DNA of 64,000 nucleotides from Sphingopyxis italica (GTDB lineage Bacteria; Pseudomonadota; Alphaproteobacteria; Sphingomonadales; Sphingomonadaceae), in NCBI RefSeq assembly GCF_011926545.1, contig NZ_JAATIT010000001.1:1010469-1074468 (forward strand), given 5' to 3'. A program made the position numbers and the translations under genes. Shown here in pieces: positions 16,135 through 24,968 of this stretch (the first letter of the stretch is position 1; every line of letters begins with the position of its first letter). A model generated the notes under the pieces. It was given only the letters and a program-made list of their open reading frames with translations, was not told where the DNA came from and made no database searches.

Positions 16135-19100
16135 CTAAGGCGTCGGCGCGTCCGGCTCAAGGGCTGAACCCGGCAAATTCGCCTTGGTTGCCGCCAAGCC
16201 CGGCTTGTGCGCGTCGAGCAAGGCGTCGCCGAGGACGACCAGCCGCGGCGCGGCGGTATAGAGCAAGGCCGCCTCGACACGCCGCCCCGGAAAGATTACC
16301 GCCAGCGCGTCGCGATAGGCCGCCATCTGGCGCAGATAGGCGGGCGCGACCTCGGCGGCGCCCGCCGGCACATGCCGCCCCGTCTTGTAATCGACCACCG
16401 TCACCGCCGTATCGGTGACAAGCAGCCGGTCGACGATTCCCGCGACGACGACGCCGTCGACCACCGCCGACAGCGGCACCTCGGCAAGGCTACCGGGACC
16501 GAACAGCGCGGCGTGCGCGGGATCGTCCAGCACCGCCAGCACCTCGTCGACCATCGCCGCGCGCGCGGCGGCGTCGAGGGGCGATGCCTGCGCCGACAGC
16601 CAGTGCAGCGCGGCGGCGCGGCGGCGCTCGGGCCGGACGGGCGGCAGCCGCTCGAACAGCGCGTGGAGCAGCAGCCCGCGCGTCACAGCCGCCGCGCGCT
16701 CGCCACCCTGCGGCGGCGAAGCGACATCGTCCTCCCCGAGCGCAGACGGCGCAAGCGGGCGCGGCGGACGCGCTTCCTCGGGAGCGGGCTGAGTGGCCCA
16801 GCGCGGCACGACGACCGGCCCCGATGCCTGCCGCGCCTTCTCCTTCGGCGGGCGCGCCCATTTCTTGGGCTGCACCGCATGGACGCGCTTGCGCCCCCAG
16901 CGCGGCCCGGCATCCTGCCAGTCGGCGCCCATATCGGCCATCACCGCATCGACCGCGCTATGCCAATTGTTATCGGGCAGGCTGCGGTCGGCGGTCTTGG
17001 TGATCCCGGTGACGACCAGCAACTCCTCGGCGCGCGTCATCGCGACATAGAGCAGTCGCCAATGCTCCTCGCGCTCGGCCGCCTCCTTCGCGTCATGCGC
17101 GTTGGCGATCGCGCCGTGGCGTTCGTCCTTGCCGAGCGCGAACACCGGCAATTTCTCCCACTCGCCCATCGACAGATCGAAGCTCAGCCGCCGCGGCCGC
17201 GGGTCGTCGGTCGCATCGGCGAGGATGACGATCGGCGCCTGCAGCCCCTTCGATCCGTGCACCGTCATCACCCGCACGACGTCGCTGCGCGCCTCGCTCT
17301 GGCGTTTGATCTCGGCCGTGCTGGCGGTGATATGGGCGAGGAAGCCGAGCAGCGACGGCGCTTCCTGCCGCTCGAAGGCGAGCGCCTGCCCGAGCAGTTC
17401 GTCGATCGGATCGCGCGCCTCGCGGCCAAGGCGGCGATAGAGCTTGCGCCGCCCGTCGAGCGGCCCCGACAACAGCGCGTCGAGGAAACGAAAGGGCGTG
17501 GTGAAGTCGGCCATGCCGAGCCATCCGCGCAGCGCCGCCATCGTTTCGGACGGAGCTTCGCCTTCGCGCGCGCGCAAGGCTTCCCACAAGGCGCGGCCCT
17601 TGCGATCATGGGCAAAGCGAAACAGATCGTCCTGCGTCCAGCCGAGCAGCGGCGAGACGAGCAGGTTCGCGAGGTTGAGGTCGTCGAGCGGCTGGACCGC
17701 GAAGCGCATCGCCGCGAGCAGATCCTGCACCGCGAGCGATTGCGTCAGCGAAAAGCGGTCGATCCCCGCGACCGGCACATGCCGCGATTGCAGCCGCGCG
17801 ACGATCCGCGCCGCAAGGTCGCGGCGGCGGCGGACGAGGATCAATATGTCGCCCGGCGCGACGCTCCGCCCGTCCTTGCCATGTTCGATCCAGTCCTGAA
17901 CCTCGTCGGCGATCGCGCGCGACAGGAGCAGGCTGGCGGGGTCGCTCGCCGCCACGGAGGAATCGTCCGACCCCGCTTCGCCTTCGCTTTCGTCGCTCTC
18001 GCTTTCGTCATCGGCGCTGGCGCCGGCATCGATCGCCTTGCCGACGGGCAGCGGCTCCCACAATTCCACGCGGCCCGCGCGGTCGCGGTTGAAATCGGCG
18101 GGAATGTGCGGCGGCTCGTCGCTCGCCAGCCCCATCAATTCGGTCGCGCCCGCCGCGATCCACGCGTCGACGACGTCGAGCACCGCGGGGCTCGACCGGT
18201 AATTGGTGTCGAGATCGACATCCTCGAACGGCCGCCCGCCCGCCACCGCGCGCTCGCCGAAGCGGATGCGCGCCGCCTCGAACGCCGCGGGCTCGGTACC
18301 CTGAAAGCCGAAAATCGCCTGCTTGCGGTCGCCGACGGTGAACATCGTGCGGACCCGGTCGTCCTTGGCGCCCAACCCGGCAAAAAACTCCGCCGCCAGC
18401 GACAGGATGATCGCCCATTGCCGGGCATTGGTGTCCTGCGCCTCGTCGACCAATATATGGTCGGTGCGCTGGTCGAGTTTGAAGCGCACCCACTCGCCGA
18501 AATCGCCGATCGCGAGCAGGTGGCCCGCGATGCTGATCAGGTCGTCGAAATCGGCATAGCCCTTCTCGCGCTTGGCGAGCGCATAGGCCTCGGCGAAGCG
18601 GCTCCCGAGGTCCCAAGCCGCCGCCAGTTCGTCGGCGACCTGCATGGCGGCCGCGGTCGCCAGCAATTCGTCCGCCGCAGCGACGATGCGTTCGGCGGCG
18701 GCCCGGCAGCCGCGCATCCCGCCCTTGTCCTTGACATAATCGGCGCGCATGTCGCCGGTCGCGGTGAGGAAGCAGCCGCGCACCGCGGCCAGCATCGCGG
18801 CGCGTTCATGCACATCGGCGCGCGACCAGTCGCCCATCATCGCGGCGCGCCCTTCGCCGGTTTTCGTCCCCCAATCGCGCCCGCTGGCCGCGACGGCGGC
18901 AATATCCCCGTCGGCGATCGCGCCGCCCGCCAGCGCCGCCGCCTGCCATTCGACCGGATCGCCGTGCGGCAGGCCGAGCCGCGTCCGCAGATCATGCGCC
19001 TTGGGCGCCAGACGCGGGGCGTTCGCCGCGGTGAAGCTGCTCGCGCAGCGGGCGAGGAAGGCGATGGCGGCATCCTGCCCCAGCCGCCGCGACAGCATCG

Positions 19101-19671
19101 CGGCGACGCCGCGCATCGCATCGCCATCGGCGCCCGGCTGCGCCAGCAGCTTGCCCAGCACTTCGCGTTGCAACGCCCCCGCCTCGCCATCCTCGAGCGC
19201 GCGGAACCCCGGCAATATCCGCGCCTCAAGCGGAAAGCTCGCCAGCAGGGTCTGGCAAAAACTGTGGATCGTCTGGACCCGCACGGCGCCGCCGGGGCTG
19301 TCGATCACGGTCGCGAACAAGGATCGCGCACGCTGCATCAGCGCCGGAACGCCGCGATCGTAACCGATCAGGTCGAGGTCCAGCCCCAAGGCCTGAAGCT
19401 CGGTGCGCAGGTCGCCATCGTCCATCCGCACCCACATCGCCAGCCGCTCGTGGATGCGGTGCGCCATTTCGGCGGCGCCCGCCTTGGTGAAGGTGATGCA
19501 CAGGATCGCCTCGGGCGACACGCCTTCCAGCATCAGGCGCAGCACGCGTGCCGACAGCACCTGCGTCTTGCCCGTGCCCGCCGACGCACCGAGCCAGACA
19601 TGATCGCCCGGCTGCGCCGCCGCGCGCTGCCCCCGATCGAGCATTTTCAACAGCTTGTCGGGATCGATCAT
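16135..19671 (-). CDS. addA: AddA helicase-nuclease subunit of double-strand break repair
   Basis: A 1178-residue UvrD-like helicase. Walker A is GASAGTGKT near the N-terminus, Walker B is VDEAQDTNARQW, motif III is FTVGDRKQAIFGFQGTEP, and motif VI is LLYVAMTRAEELLVV. The RecB-type nuclease motif VVDYKTGR is near the C-terminus. With AddB it processes DNA ends for RecA. The ATG at 19671 overlaps the addB stop by 4 bp, which fixes the start. The alphaproteobacterial arrangement is addB then addA. An acidic Ser/Glu/Asp-rich loop (around 'DDESESDESEGE') interrupts the helicase core. Confidence 0.95.
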   Translation of the reverse strand: MIDPDKLLKMLDRGQRAAAQPGDHVWLGASAGTGKTQVLSARVLRLMLEGVSPEAILCITFTKAGAAEMAHRIHERLAMWVRMDDGDLRTELQALGLDLDLIGYDRGVPALMQRARSLFATVIDSPGGAVRVQTIHSFCQTLLASFPLEARILPGFRALEDGEAGALQREVLGKLLAQPGADGDAMRGVAAMLSRRLGQDAAIAFLARCASSFTAANAPRLAPKAHDLRTRLGLPHGDPVEWQAAALAGGAIADGDIAAVAASGRDWGTKTGEGRAAMMGDWSRADVHERAAMLAAVRGCFLTATGDMRADYVKDKGGMRGCRAAAERIVAAADELLATAAAMQVADELAAAWDLGSRFAEAYALAKREKGYADFDDLISIAGHLLAIGDFGEWVRFKLDQRTDHILVDEAQDTNARQWAIILSLAAEFFAGLGAKDDRVRTMFTVGDRKQAIFGFQGTEPAAFEAARIRFGERAVAGGRPFEDVDLDTNYRSSPAVLDVVDAWIAAGATELMGLASDEPPHIPADFNRDRAGRVELWEPLPVGKAIDAGASADDESESDESEGEAGSDDSSVAASDPASLLLSRAIADEVQDWIEHGKDGRSVAPGDILILVRRRRDLAARIVARLQSRHVPVAGIDRFSLTQSLAVQDLLAAMRFAVQPLDDLNLANLLVSPLLGWTQDDLFRFAHDRKGRALWEALRAREGEAPSETMAALRGWLGMADFTTPFRFLDALLSGPLDGRRKLYRRLGREARDPIDELLGQALAFERQEAPSLLGFLAHITASTAEIKRQSEARSDVVRVMTVHGSKGLQAPIVILADATDDPRPRRLSFDLSMGEWEKLPVFALGKDERHGAIANAHDAKEAAEREEHWRLLYVAMTRAEELLVVTGITKTADRSLPDNNWHSAVDAVMADMGADWQDAGPRWGRKRVHAVQPKKWARPPKEKARQASGPVVVPRWATQPAPEEARPPRPLAPSALGEDDVASPPQGGERAAAVTRGLLLHALFERLPPVRPERRRAAALHWLSAQASPLDAAARAAMVDEVLAVLDDPAHAALFGPGSLAEVPLSAVVDGVVVAGIVDRLLVTDTAVTVVDYKTGRHVPAGAAEVAPAYLRQMAAYRDALAVIFPGRRVEAALLYTAAPRLVVLGDALLDAHKPGLAATKANLPGSALEPDAPTP

Positions 19672-22600
19672 GTCGGTCGCTCCTCGTCCGCACGGTCGTC
19701 GGTGTCGCCGCGCCCGAACCATTCGTCGCGGCGCATCAGCTGGTCGAAATCGGCATAACGCTTGCCAGCCTCGCCCGGAACGAAGGGCTCCTGCCCCCGC
19801 AAGTAGTGCGCCATCAGGTCCGCGAGAACCTCCTGGGCGCGCTCGACGACCGCCGCCGCGGTGGGGGGATTGGGCTTTTGCCCGCGGATCGCCTTGACCG
19901 CGCCATCGACGCCTTTTTTCCGGTCACGCCGCAATTCCCAATATTCAAACGCATCGACCGTTTCGGGAGCGAGGTCGCCGAGCCCCGCCTCCTGCGCGAG
20001 CAGCCCGAGAAGACCAAGCTGGCTGTTCAATCCGTCGCCGGTCGATTTGGCCGACGGCGCCGCGCCCGTCTTGTAATCGACGATCGCGAGTGTCCCGTCG
20101 GCCGTCTGGTCGACGCGGTCGGCGGTCCCGTGCAGCCGGATGCCATCGACGACCAGTTCGCCGCGCACCTCGCCCGCGACCGGCCAGCGTTCGTCGCGCG
20201 ACGCCCATATGCGCTCCGCCGCCCAGCGCAGCGACGGCTCGATCCGCGGCAGCCAAAAGGCACGGGCGAGCGAATCGAGCGCCGGGTCGGAACGCAGCGC
20301 CGCGAGTTCGGCATCGAACGCGGCTTCGGTCAGTCCCGCCGCCTGCCAGTCCTGCAGGAATTTATGGACACGGATGCCGAACCATTTGGCGTCGGGGCCG
20401 CTGCTCAAGGGATCGAGTTCGCTCAGCCGCAAGATCTTCGCCGCGTAAAAGGCGAAGGGATCGCGGGCGAGCTGGTCGACCCCGGTGACGCTGATCGCGG
20501 TCGGCCGCGCCGCGAGCGGCGGCGCCGGGCACGGTTTTTCGGCCGGCGCGCTGGTGCCCGGCGGCACGTCGAGAGCGGCGGCGAGCGCCGTCACGCTTTC
20601 GCCGCCGACTCGCGCCTCGGGCAGCTCCCCCGCCAGCGCCGCGAGCCGCAGCCAGAAGCGCGAGGCCACCGCGGGATCTCCGCCGCTCCGCTGCGCGCGC
20701 GTCACCACCACCTCGCGCGCCGCGAAAGCGCCCGCGAAATCATGCGCCGCCGCGCCCTGCTGGCGCTCGGGCGCGGCGAGACCGAGCATCCGACGAATGC
20801 CGGGCGCAAGCCATGGATCGGGGCTCTGCTGCTGCGGCCAGCGACCTTCGTCGAGCCCGCCGAGAATCATCAGATCGGCGCGCTGCAGCCGCGCCTCGAG
20901 CAAGCCCCAGATGAACAGCCGCGGATGCCCGCCATAGGGCGGCCGCACGCGCTCCCCCGACAGGAGGTCCGCCAGCATCGCGGGGAAATCGGCGGGCAGG
21001 GCGAGCGCCGGCCCGTCGCCCTTCGCCAGCGCCCAGCGATCGAACAGTTCGGACAGCGCGCGCCCGGCATGGCCCGTCCACACGCCCTCGCCGGCGAGCC
21101 AGCCGAGCGCAGCCTGCAACGCGCCGAGCAGCACCGATGGCGGCGCCGGAACGCCCGCCGCGAAGGGCGCCATCACGACGCCGAGGCCGGCGGCGACATC
21201 GCCCCACCATTCGCCGATCGCCTGCGCCTCGGCGTAACAACGCCCCTTCGGATCGGCGGCGCGTTCGGCAATCCGCGCCGTCACGCCGCCCCAACCGGGA
21301 ACCAATCCCGGCCCGCGCAGCACCAGATCGAGCCGCCGTACCTGATCGAGCCAGCCGCGCCGCGCCGCGCCTGCGCGCACCAGCGGATGCCCGAGCAGGC
21401 CGACGAGCCGCACCGGATCGAACGCCGCGGCGAATTCGGCGAGCGCGAGCAGCAGCGCGCCGGGCGGCGTCTGGCCGAGCGGCTGCCCCGCGCTATCGTC
21501 GACCGCAATATCCCAGCGGGCCAGCGCCGCCGCCACCCGCGTCGCGAGCGCGCGGTCGGGGGTCACCAGCGCCGTGGTGCGCTCGCCCGTTTCGAGCGCG
21601 TGGCGCATCATCAGCGCGATCCCCTGCGCCTCCTGCCCGTCGTCGGCGAAGACGGCGGCGCTGACGCCGGCGATGCCGGATGCGAGATCCCCCGCCCGCT
21701 GCCAGCGCGCCGTATAGGCGGCGGGCGCGAAGAGCAGCGAGGTGAAGGAAGCGCGCGCATCGGGGCCGTCGAACGGTGACGCGGCGGGCCACTCCATCAC
21801 CTCGTCGCGCGATACGCCCATCCGGCCGAGCAGCAGCTTCAGATGATATTGCGGATGCGTTTCGAGCGGGCGCTCTCCCGGCTTGTCGGGATCGGCCTTG
21901 ACCGGCCCGAGCGCGTCCCATTCCTCGTCCGCCATGCCCAGATCGAGCCCCGGCAGGACGACCATGCCGGTATCGAGGTCAGCGACGGTGCGGAGCAGCC
22001 GCGCGATCGCGGGCGCCGCCGTCGTCACCCCCGCCGCGACGACGAAACGCGCGGGCGGCGCCACGCGCCACCCCTTGCTCACGCGGCCCAGCAGCCGGTT
22101 GCGCCGATCGGCACGGTCGATATGCCCCGTCGCCCCGAGCATCGCGGGCCACGCATCGACGAGCAGCGACAGCCGCCGCCACGACGCCTGCCAATGCCCC
22201 GCGAGATCGCCGAGTGCGCTTTCGATGTCGGCGAGCCGCGCCGGCGCGACCTCCTCATAATGAAGCTGGTCGATCACGCGCCCCAGCCCCTCGGCAAGCT
22301 GGAACGCCGCCGCCCCCACGATCGCGTGCTCGCCCGGAACATTGTGCTTCTCGATCAACCCCGCGAGCATCAACCGCCGTTTCAGCGCGTCGATCGCGGG
22401 GGGAATGGCGTCGCTCTCGTCGATCGGGTCGAGAGCAAGGGCAACCGATTCATCGAGATCGGCATCGCCGATCACCGCGAGCCGCGGCATCAGCAGCCCC
22501 GCGCCGCCGACACGCACGAATGCCGCCTGCACCGCGCTGCGCGCGCGGTTGCTCGGCAACAGAATCAACCCCTCGGCCAGTCCCAGCGCGCCGTCGGCGT

Positions 22601-22688
22601 AACGATCGATCAACCCCGCCGCGAGCGCGTCGGCAAACGCCCGCTGGACCGGGATAGAGAAAATGGTGGGCCGGCCAGTCGCAGCCAT
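19668..22688 (-). CDS. addB: AddB subunit of the AddAB helicase-nuclease
   Basis: A 1006-residue partner of AddA. The N-terminal half is a helicase-like domain (LILLPSNRARSAVQ) and the C-terminal nuclease domain includes IVDYKTGAAP. The iron-sulfur cysteine set of Firmicutes AddB is not evident, as in other alphaproteobacteria. The ATG at 22688 is favoured because AAAGGAT lies 4-7 nt upstream and it leaves a 17-bp gap to murU; a GTG at 22715 would overlap murU. The stop overlaps addA. Confidence 0.93.
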   Translation of the reverse strand: MAATGRPTIFSIPVQRAFADALAAGLIDRYADGALGLAEGLILLPSNRARSAVQAAFVRVGGAGLLMPRLAVIGDADLDESVALALDPIDESDAIPPAIDALKRRLMLAGLIEKHNVPGEHAIVGAAAFQLAEGLGRVIDQLHYEEVAPARLADIESALGDLAGHWQASWRRLSLLVDAWPAMLGATGHIDRADRRNRLLGRVSKGWRVAPPARFVVAAGVTTAAPAIARLLRTVADLDTGMVVLPGLDLGMADEEWDALGPVKADPDKPGERPLETHPQYHLKLLLGRMGVSRDEVMEWPAASPFDGPDARASFTSLLFAPAAYTARWQRAGDLASGIAGVSAAVFADDGQEAQGIALMMRHALETGERTTALVTPDRALATRVAAALARWDIAVDDSAGQPLGQTPPGALLLALAEFAAAFDPVRLVGLLGHPLVRAGAARRGWLDQVRRLDLVLRGPGLVPGWGGVTARIAERAADPKGRCYAEAQAIGEWWGDVAAGLGVVMAPFAAGVPAPPSVLLGALQAALGWLAGEGVWTGHAGRALSELFDRWALAKGDGPALALPADFPAMLADLLSGERVRPPYGGHPRLFIWGLLEARLQRADLMILGGLDEGRWPQQQSPDPWLAPGIRRMLGLAAPERQQGAAAHDFAGAFAAREVVVTRAQRSGGDPAVASRFWLRLAALAGELPEARVGGESVTALAAALDVPPGTSAPAEKPCPAPPLAARPTAISVTGVDQLARDPFAFYAAKILRLSELDPLSSGPDAKWFGIRVHKFLQDWQAAGLTEAAFDAELAALRSDPALDSLARAFWLPRIEPSLRWAAERIWASRDERWPVAGEVRGELVVDGIRLHGTADRVDQTADGTLAIVDYKTGAAPSAKSTGDGLNSQLGLLGLLAQEAGLGDLAPETVDAFEYWELRRDRKKGVDGAVKAIRGQKPNPPTAAAVVERAQEVLADLMAHYLRGQEPFVPGEAGKRYADFDQLMRRDEWFGRGDTDDRADEERPT

Positions 22689-22704
22689 TTCAATCCTTTT
22701 CGTG

Positions 22705-23424
22705 TCAAACCTCACTCAGCGCGGCTTCGGTCGGAGCGATGCTCGCGGGGGTGCCGACGTCGAACCATTGCCCCATATGCGACAGGCCATAAAGCCGCCC
22801 CGCCGCGATCGCGCGTTCCCAAAAGACCATCGTCGAAAACGGCCCTTCGGGCGCATTGTCGAGAAACCGCCGCGAAATAAGCTGGATCCCCGTATAGACG
22901 AAGGGGGCGATATGCCCCGGCTTGCGGCGCGACAACTTGCCGGCGGGATCCATGTGGAAATCGCCGCGCCCGCCATGCCCGCTCGCGCTCGCCTGACGGA
23001 TCAGCAGGAGCAGCGCGTCCATCCGCTCGCCATCCCAGTGACGCGCAAGGTGCCGGATGCTGTCCTGCGGCCCGTCGGTCCAGATATTGTCGCTGTTGAC
23101 GATCAGGATCGGATCGCCCTTGAGCTGCGGCAGCGCCTTGACCATGCCGCCACCGGTTTCGAGCAATTGCTCGCGCTCGTCGGACACCGCGATGGTGAAC
23201 GGGCGCTTCTGCGCCGCGAGATGCGCTTCCAATGCGTCCGCCAGATAATGGACGTTGACGACGACATGGCCAATGCCGGCCGCCTCGATCCGGTCGAGGC
23301 TGTGGTCGATCAGCGCCTTGCCCGCGACACGCACCAGCGGCTTCGGCCGCGTTGCGGTGAGCGGTCGCATCCGCTTGCCGAGCCCCGCCGCCATCACCAT
23401 CGCGCTTTCGATCTTCGCGCTCAC
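22705..23424 (-). CDS. murU: N-acetylmuramate alpha-1-phosphate uridylyltransferase
   Basis: A nucleotidyltransferase of about 239 residues with the sugar-nucleotide signature AAGLGKRMRPLTATRPKPL at residues 12-30 and VNSDNIWTDG for metal binding. MurU makes UDP-MurNAc from MurNAc-1-phosphate in the anhydro-MurNAc recycling bypass that avoids de novo synthesis. It follows amgK, the usual partner. The GTG at 23424 overlaps the amgK stop (GTGA) and has GGAGG 7 nt upstream; an ATG at 23430 lies only 1 nt after that GGAGG and is less likely. The pairing with AmgK supports the name over generic GlmU-like enzymes. Confidence 0.88.
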   Translation of the reverse strand: MSAKIESAMVMAAGLGKRMRPLTATRPKPLVRVAGKALIDHSLDRIEAAGIGHVVVNVHYLADALEAHLAAQKRPFTIAVSDEREQLLETGGGMVKALPQLKGDPILIVNSDNIWTDGPQDSIRHLARHWDGERMDALLLLIRQASASGHGGRGDFHMDPAGKLSRRKPGHIAPFVYTGIQLISRRFLDNAPEGPFSTMVFWERAIAAGRLYGLSHMGQWFDVGTPASIAPTEAALSEV

Positions 23425-24404
23425 AACCATGCCTCCGCCCGCTTCGAAGCGGGGACATTGGCGTCGAACCATTGCCGAACCGGGACAAGCGCCGGATGCG
23501 CGAGGTCGCGTTCGAGCAGCCCCCACATGCGCGGTTGGAAGCTCTTGTAATGCGGCTTGTCGTCGCGCTTCCACAGGCGGACGAAGACGCCGAGGATACG
23601 CGTGTTGCGCTGTGCCGCCAGCGCCCAATAGGCGTTTTCGATATCCCGCCCCGTCGCTTGGCTGTAGCGCGCGAGCATCGCCGCCTCGACCGCGGGCGTC
23701 ACGTCGCGCCGCGCGTCTTCGAGCACCGACGCGAGATCGTAGGCCGGATGTCCGACGAGCGCGTCCTGAAAATCGAGCAGGCCGTAATGCGCGATCCCGT
23801 CCTTTCCGCGCACCAGCATGATATTCTCGGCGTGGAAATCGCGCAGCACGGTAACGCGCGGCAGGCCATCGGTCTCGACCGGGGTCAGCACCGCTTCCCA
23901 CGCGCCGCGAAACGCATCGCGGTCGACCGCGATATCGAACGCCGGGCAATACCAGTCGGTGAACAGCATCACTTCGTCGAGCCATTGTTCGAGCCCGTGC
24001 ACCGGCAGCCCGTCCATCGGCGGCCGCGCGTGGAGGTGGACGAGCAGATCGGTCACCCCCGCATAATAGCCGGCCTCTTTATGAAGCTGCGCATCGACCG
24101 TTTCGCGCAGCCGCACGTCGCCGAAATCCTCGATCAGCAGCAGGCCTTGCGCAAGGTCGCGGGCGATGATCGTCGGCGCGCTCAGTCCCTGCTCGCACAG
24201 AAATTCGGCCACCGCGATGAACGGCCGCGGGTCCTCGTGCGGCGGCGGCGCGTCCATCAGCACCGCCTGCCGGTCGCCATCGACAATCCGGAAATAGCGG
24301 CGAAAGGACGCATCGCCCGCCAGCGGCAGAATCTGGGCATCGCCCCAGCCATGCGCGGCAAGAAAGGCGGGCGCATGGGCGGGCGGAATCATCGGAGCGG
24401 CCAT
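23421..24404 (-). CDS. amgK: N-acetylmuramate/N-acetylglucosamine anomeric kinase
   Basis: A 327-residue kinase of the aminoglycoside phosphotransferase fold. The catalytic loop LRDFHAENIML holds Asp189 and Asn194, and the metal-binding LLDFQDALVG holds Asp211. AmgK phosphorylates MurNAc and GlcNAc at the anomeric position, and MurU then uses the product. The start is probably the ATG at 24404; the ATG at 24392 overlapping the tsaE stop (ATGA) is the alternative. Cytoplasmic; co-transcribed with tsaE upstream and murU downstream. Confidence 0.87.
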   Translation of the reverse strand: MAAPMIPPAHAPAFLAAHGWGDAQILPLAGDASFRRYFRIVDGDRQAVLMDAPPPHEDPRPFIAVAEFLCEQGLSAPTIIARDLAQGLLLIEDFGDVRLRETVDAQLHKEAGYYAGVTDLLVHLHARPPMDGLPVHGLEQWLDEVMLFTDWYCPAFDIAVDRDAFRGAWEAVLTPVETDGLPRVTVLRDFHAENIMLVRGKDGIAHYGLLDFQDALVGHPAYDLASVLEDARRDVTPAVEAAMLARYSQATGRDIENAYWALAAQRNTRILGVFVRLWKRDDKPHYKSFQPRMWGLLERDLAHPALVPVRQWFDANVPASKRAEAWL

Positions 24405-24853
24405 CGTGCTTCCCAAGCGGGCGGTACATCGGCTGTCAAGACGCGCACGTCGCCTTCACCCGAAATGCGCAGGCTCAGCGCATCGGACCAGCCTTCGCCG
24501 CCCAGCCGCTCGGGCCATTCGATCAGCAAGGCGCCGTCGTAAAGATAGTCGTCGAGCCCCAGTTCAATGAGTTCGTCCGTATCCTCGATCCGGTAAAGAT
24601 CGACATGCGCGACGGGCAGATCGGTCTCGGGCGGCGCATAGGGCTGAACGATCGCGAAGGTCGGGCTCGGCGCCTCGCCCGCCAGCCCGCGCGCCTTCAG
24701 CATCGCGCGCGCCAGCGTCGTCTTGCCCGCGCCGAGATCGCCCGACAGCAAGACAACATCGCCCGCTGCCAGCGCCACACCGATCGCGGCGCCGATCCGT
24801 TCGGCTTCGTCGAGATTATAGGAAAATGTAAAGCTCATCGGACCAGTTTTCAT
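24389..24853 (-). CDS. tsaE: tRNA threonylcarbamoyladenosine biosynthesis ATPase
   Basis: A 154-residue P-loop ATPase needed, with TsaB/TsaD, for t6A37 formation on ANN-decoding tRNAs. Walker A GDLGAGKTT is at residues 38-46, and SPTFAIVQPY and HVDLYRIEDTDEL are family hallmarks. The ATG at 24853 abuts a family B palindrome, whose end may supply the weak GGGG ribosome-binding site; an internal ATG at 24838 is also possible. Its closeness to divL and amgK is typical of alphaproteobacteria. Confidence 0.92.
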   Translation of the reverse strand: MKTGPMSFTFSYNLDEAERIGAAIGVALAAGDVVLLSGDLGAGKTTLARAMLKARGLAGEAPSPTFAIVQPYAPPETDLPVAHVDLYRIEDTDELIELGLDDYLYDGALLIEWPERLGGEGWSDALSLRISGEGDVRVLTADVPPAWEARWPLR

Positions 24854-24860
24854 GTCTGCG

Positions 24861-24938
24861 CCCCTGCGAAGGCAGGGGCCCATCTCCGGACGGCGCCATG
24901 TTGAGTCTGCAGGAGATGGATCCCTGCCTTCGCAGGGA
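24861..24938. repeat. Family B palindromic element between divL and tsaE
   Basis: Arms CCCTGCGAAGGCAGGG + CCCATCTCC and GGAGATGG + CCCTGCCTTCGCAGGG enclose a short centre. Length is 78 nt. The inner CATCTCC/GGAGATG arms and outer GCGAAGGC arms are the same as in the element inside mtaB (56441-56518). It lies in the divL-tsaE gap and reaches the tsaE start region. Confidence 0.78.
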
Positions 24939-24968
24939 TGCAGTCGGAAAGGAGGACCGTATGGATTC

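Noticed and set aside
16207-19758. A 1183-residue open frame on the plus strand opposite addA
   Set aside because: It mirrors addA codon by codon, has Arg/Ala/Gly-rich low-complexity sequence and no known domain. High GC leaves few stops in such antisense frames.
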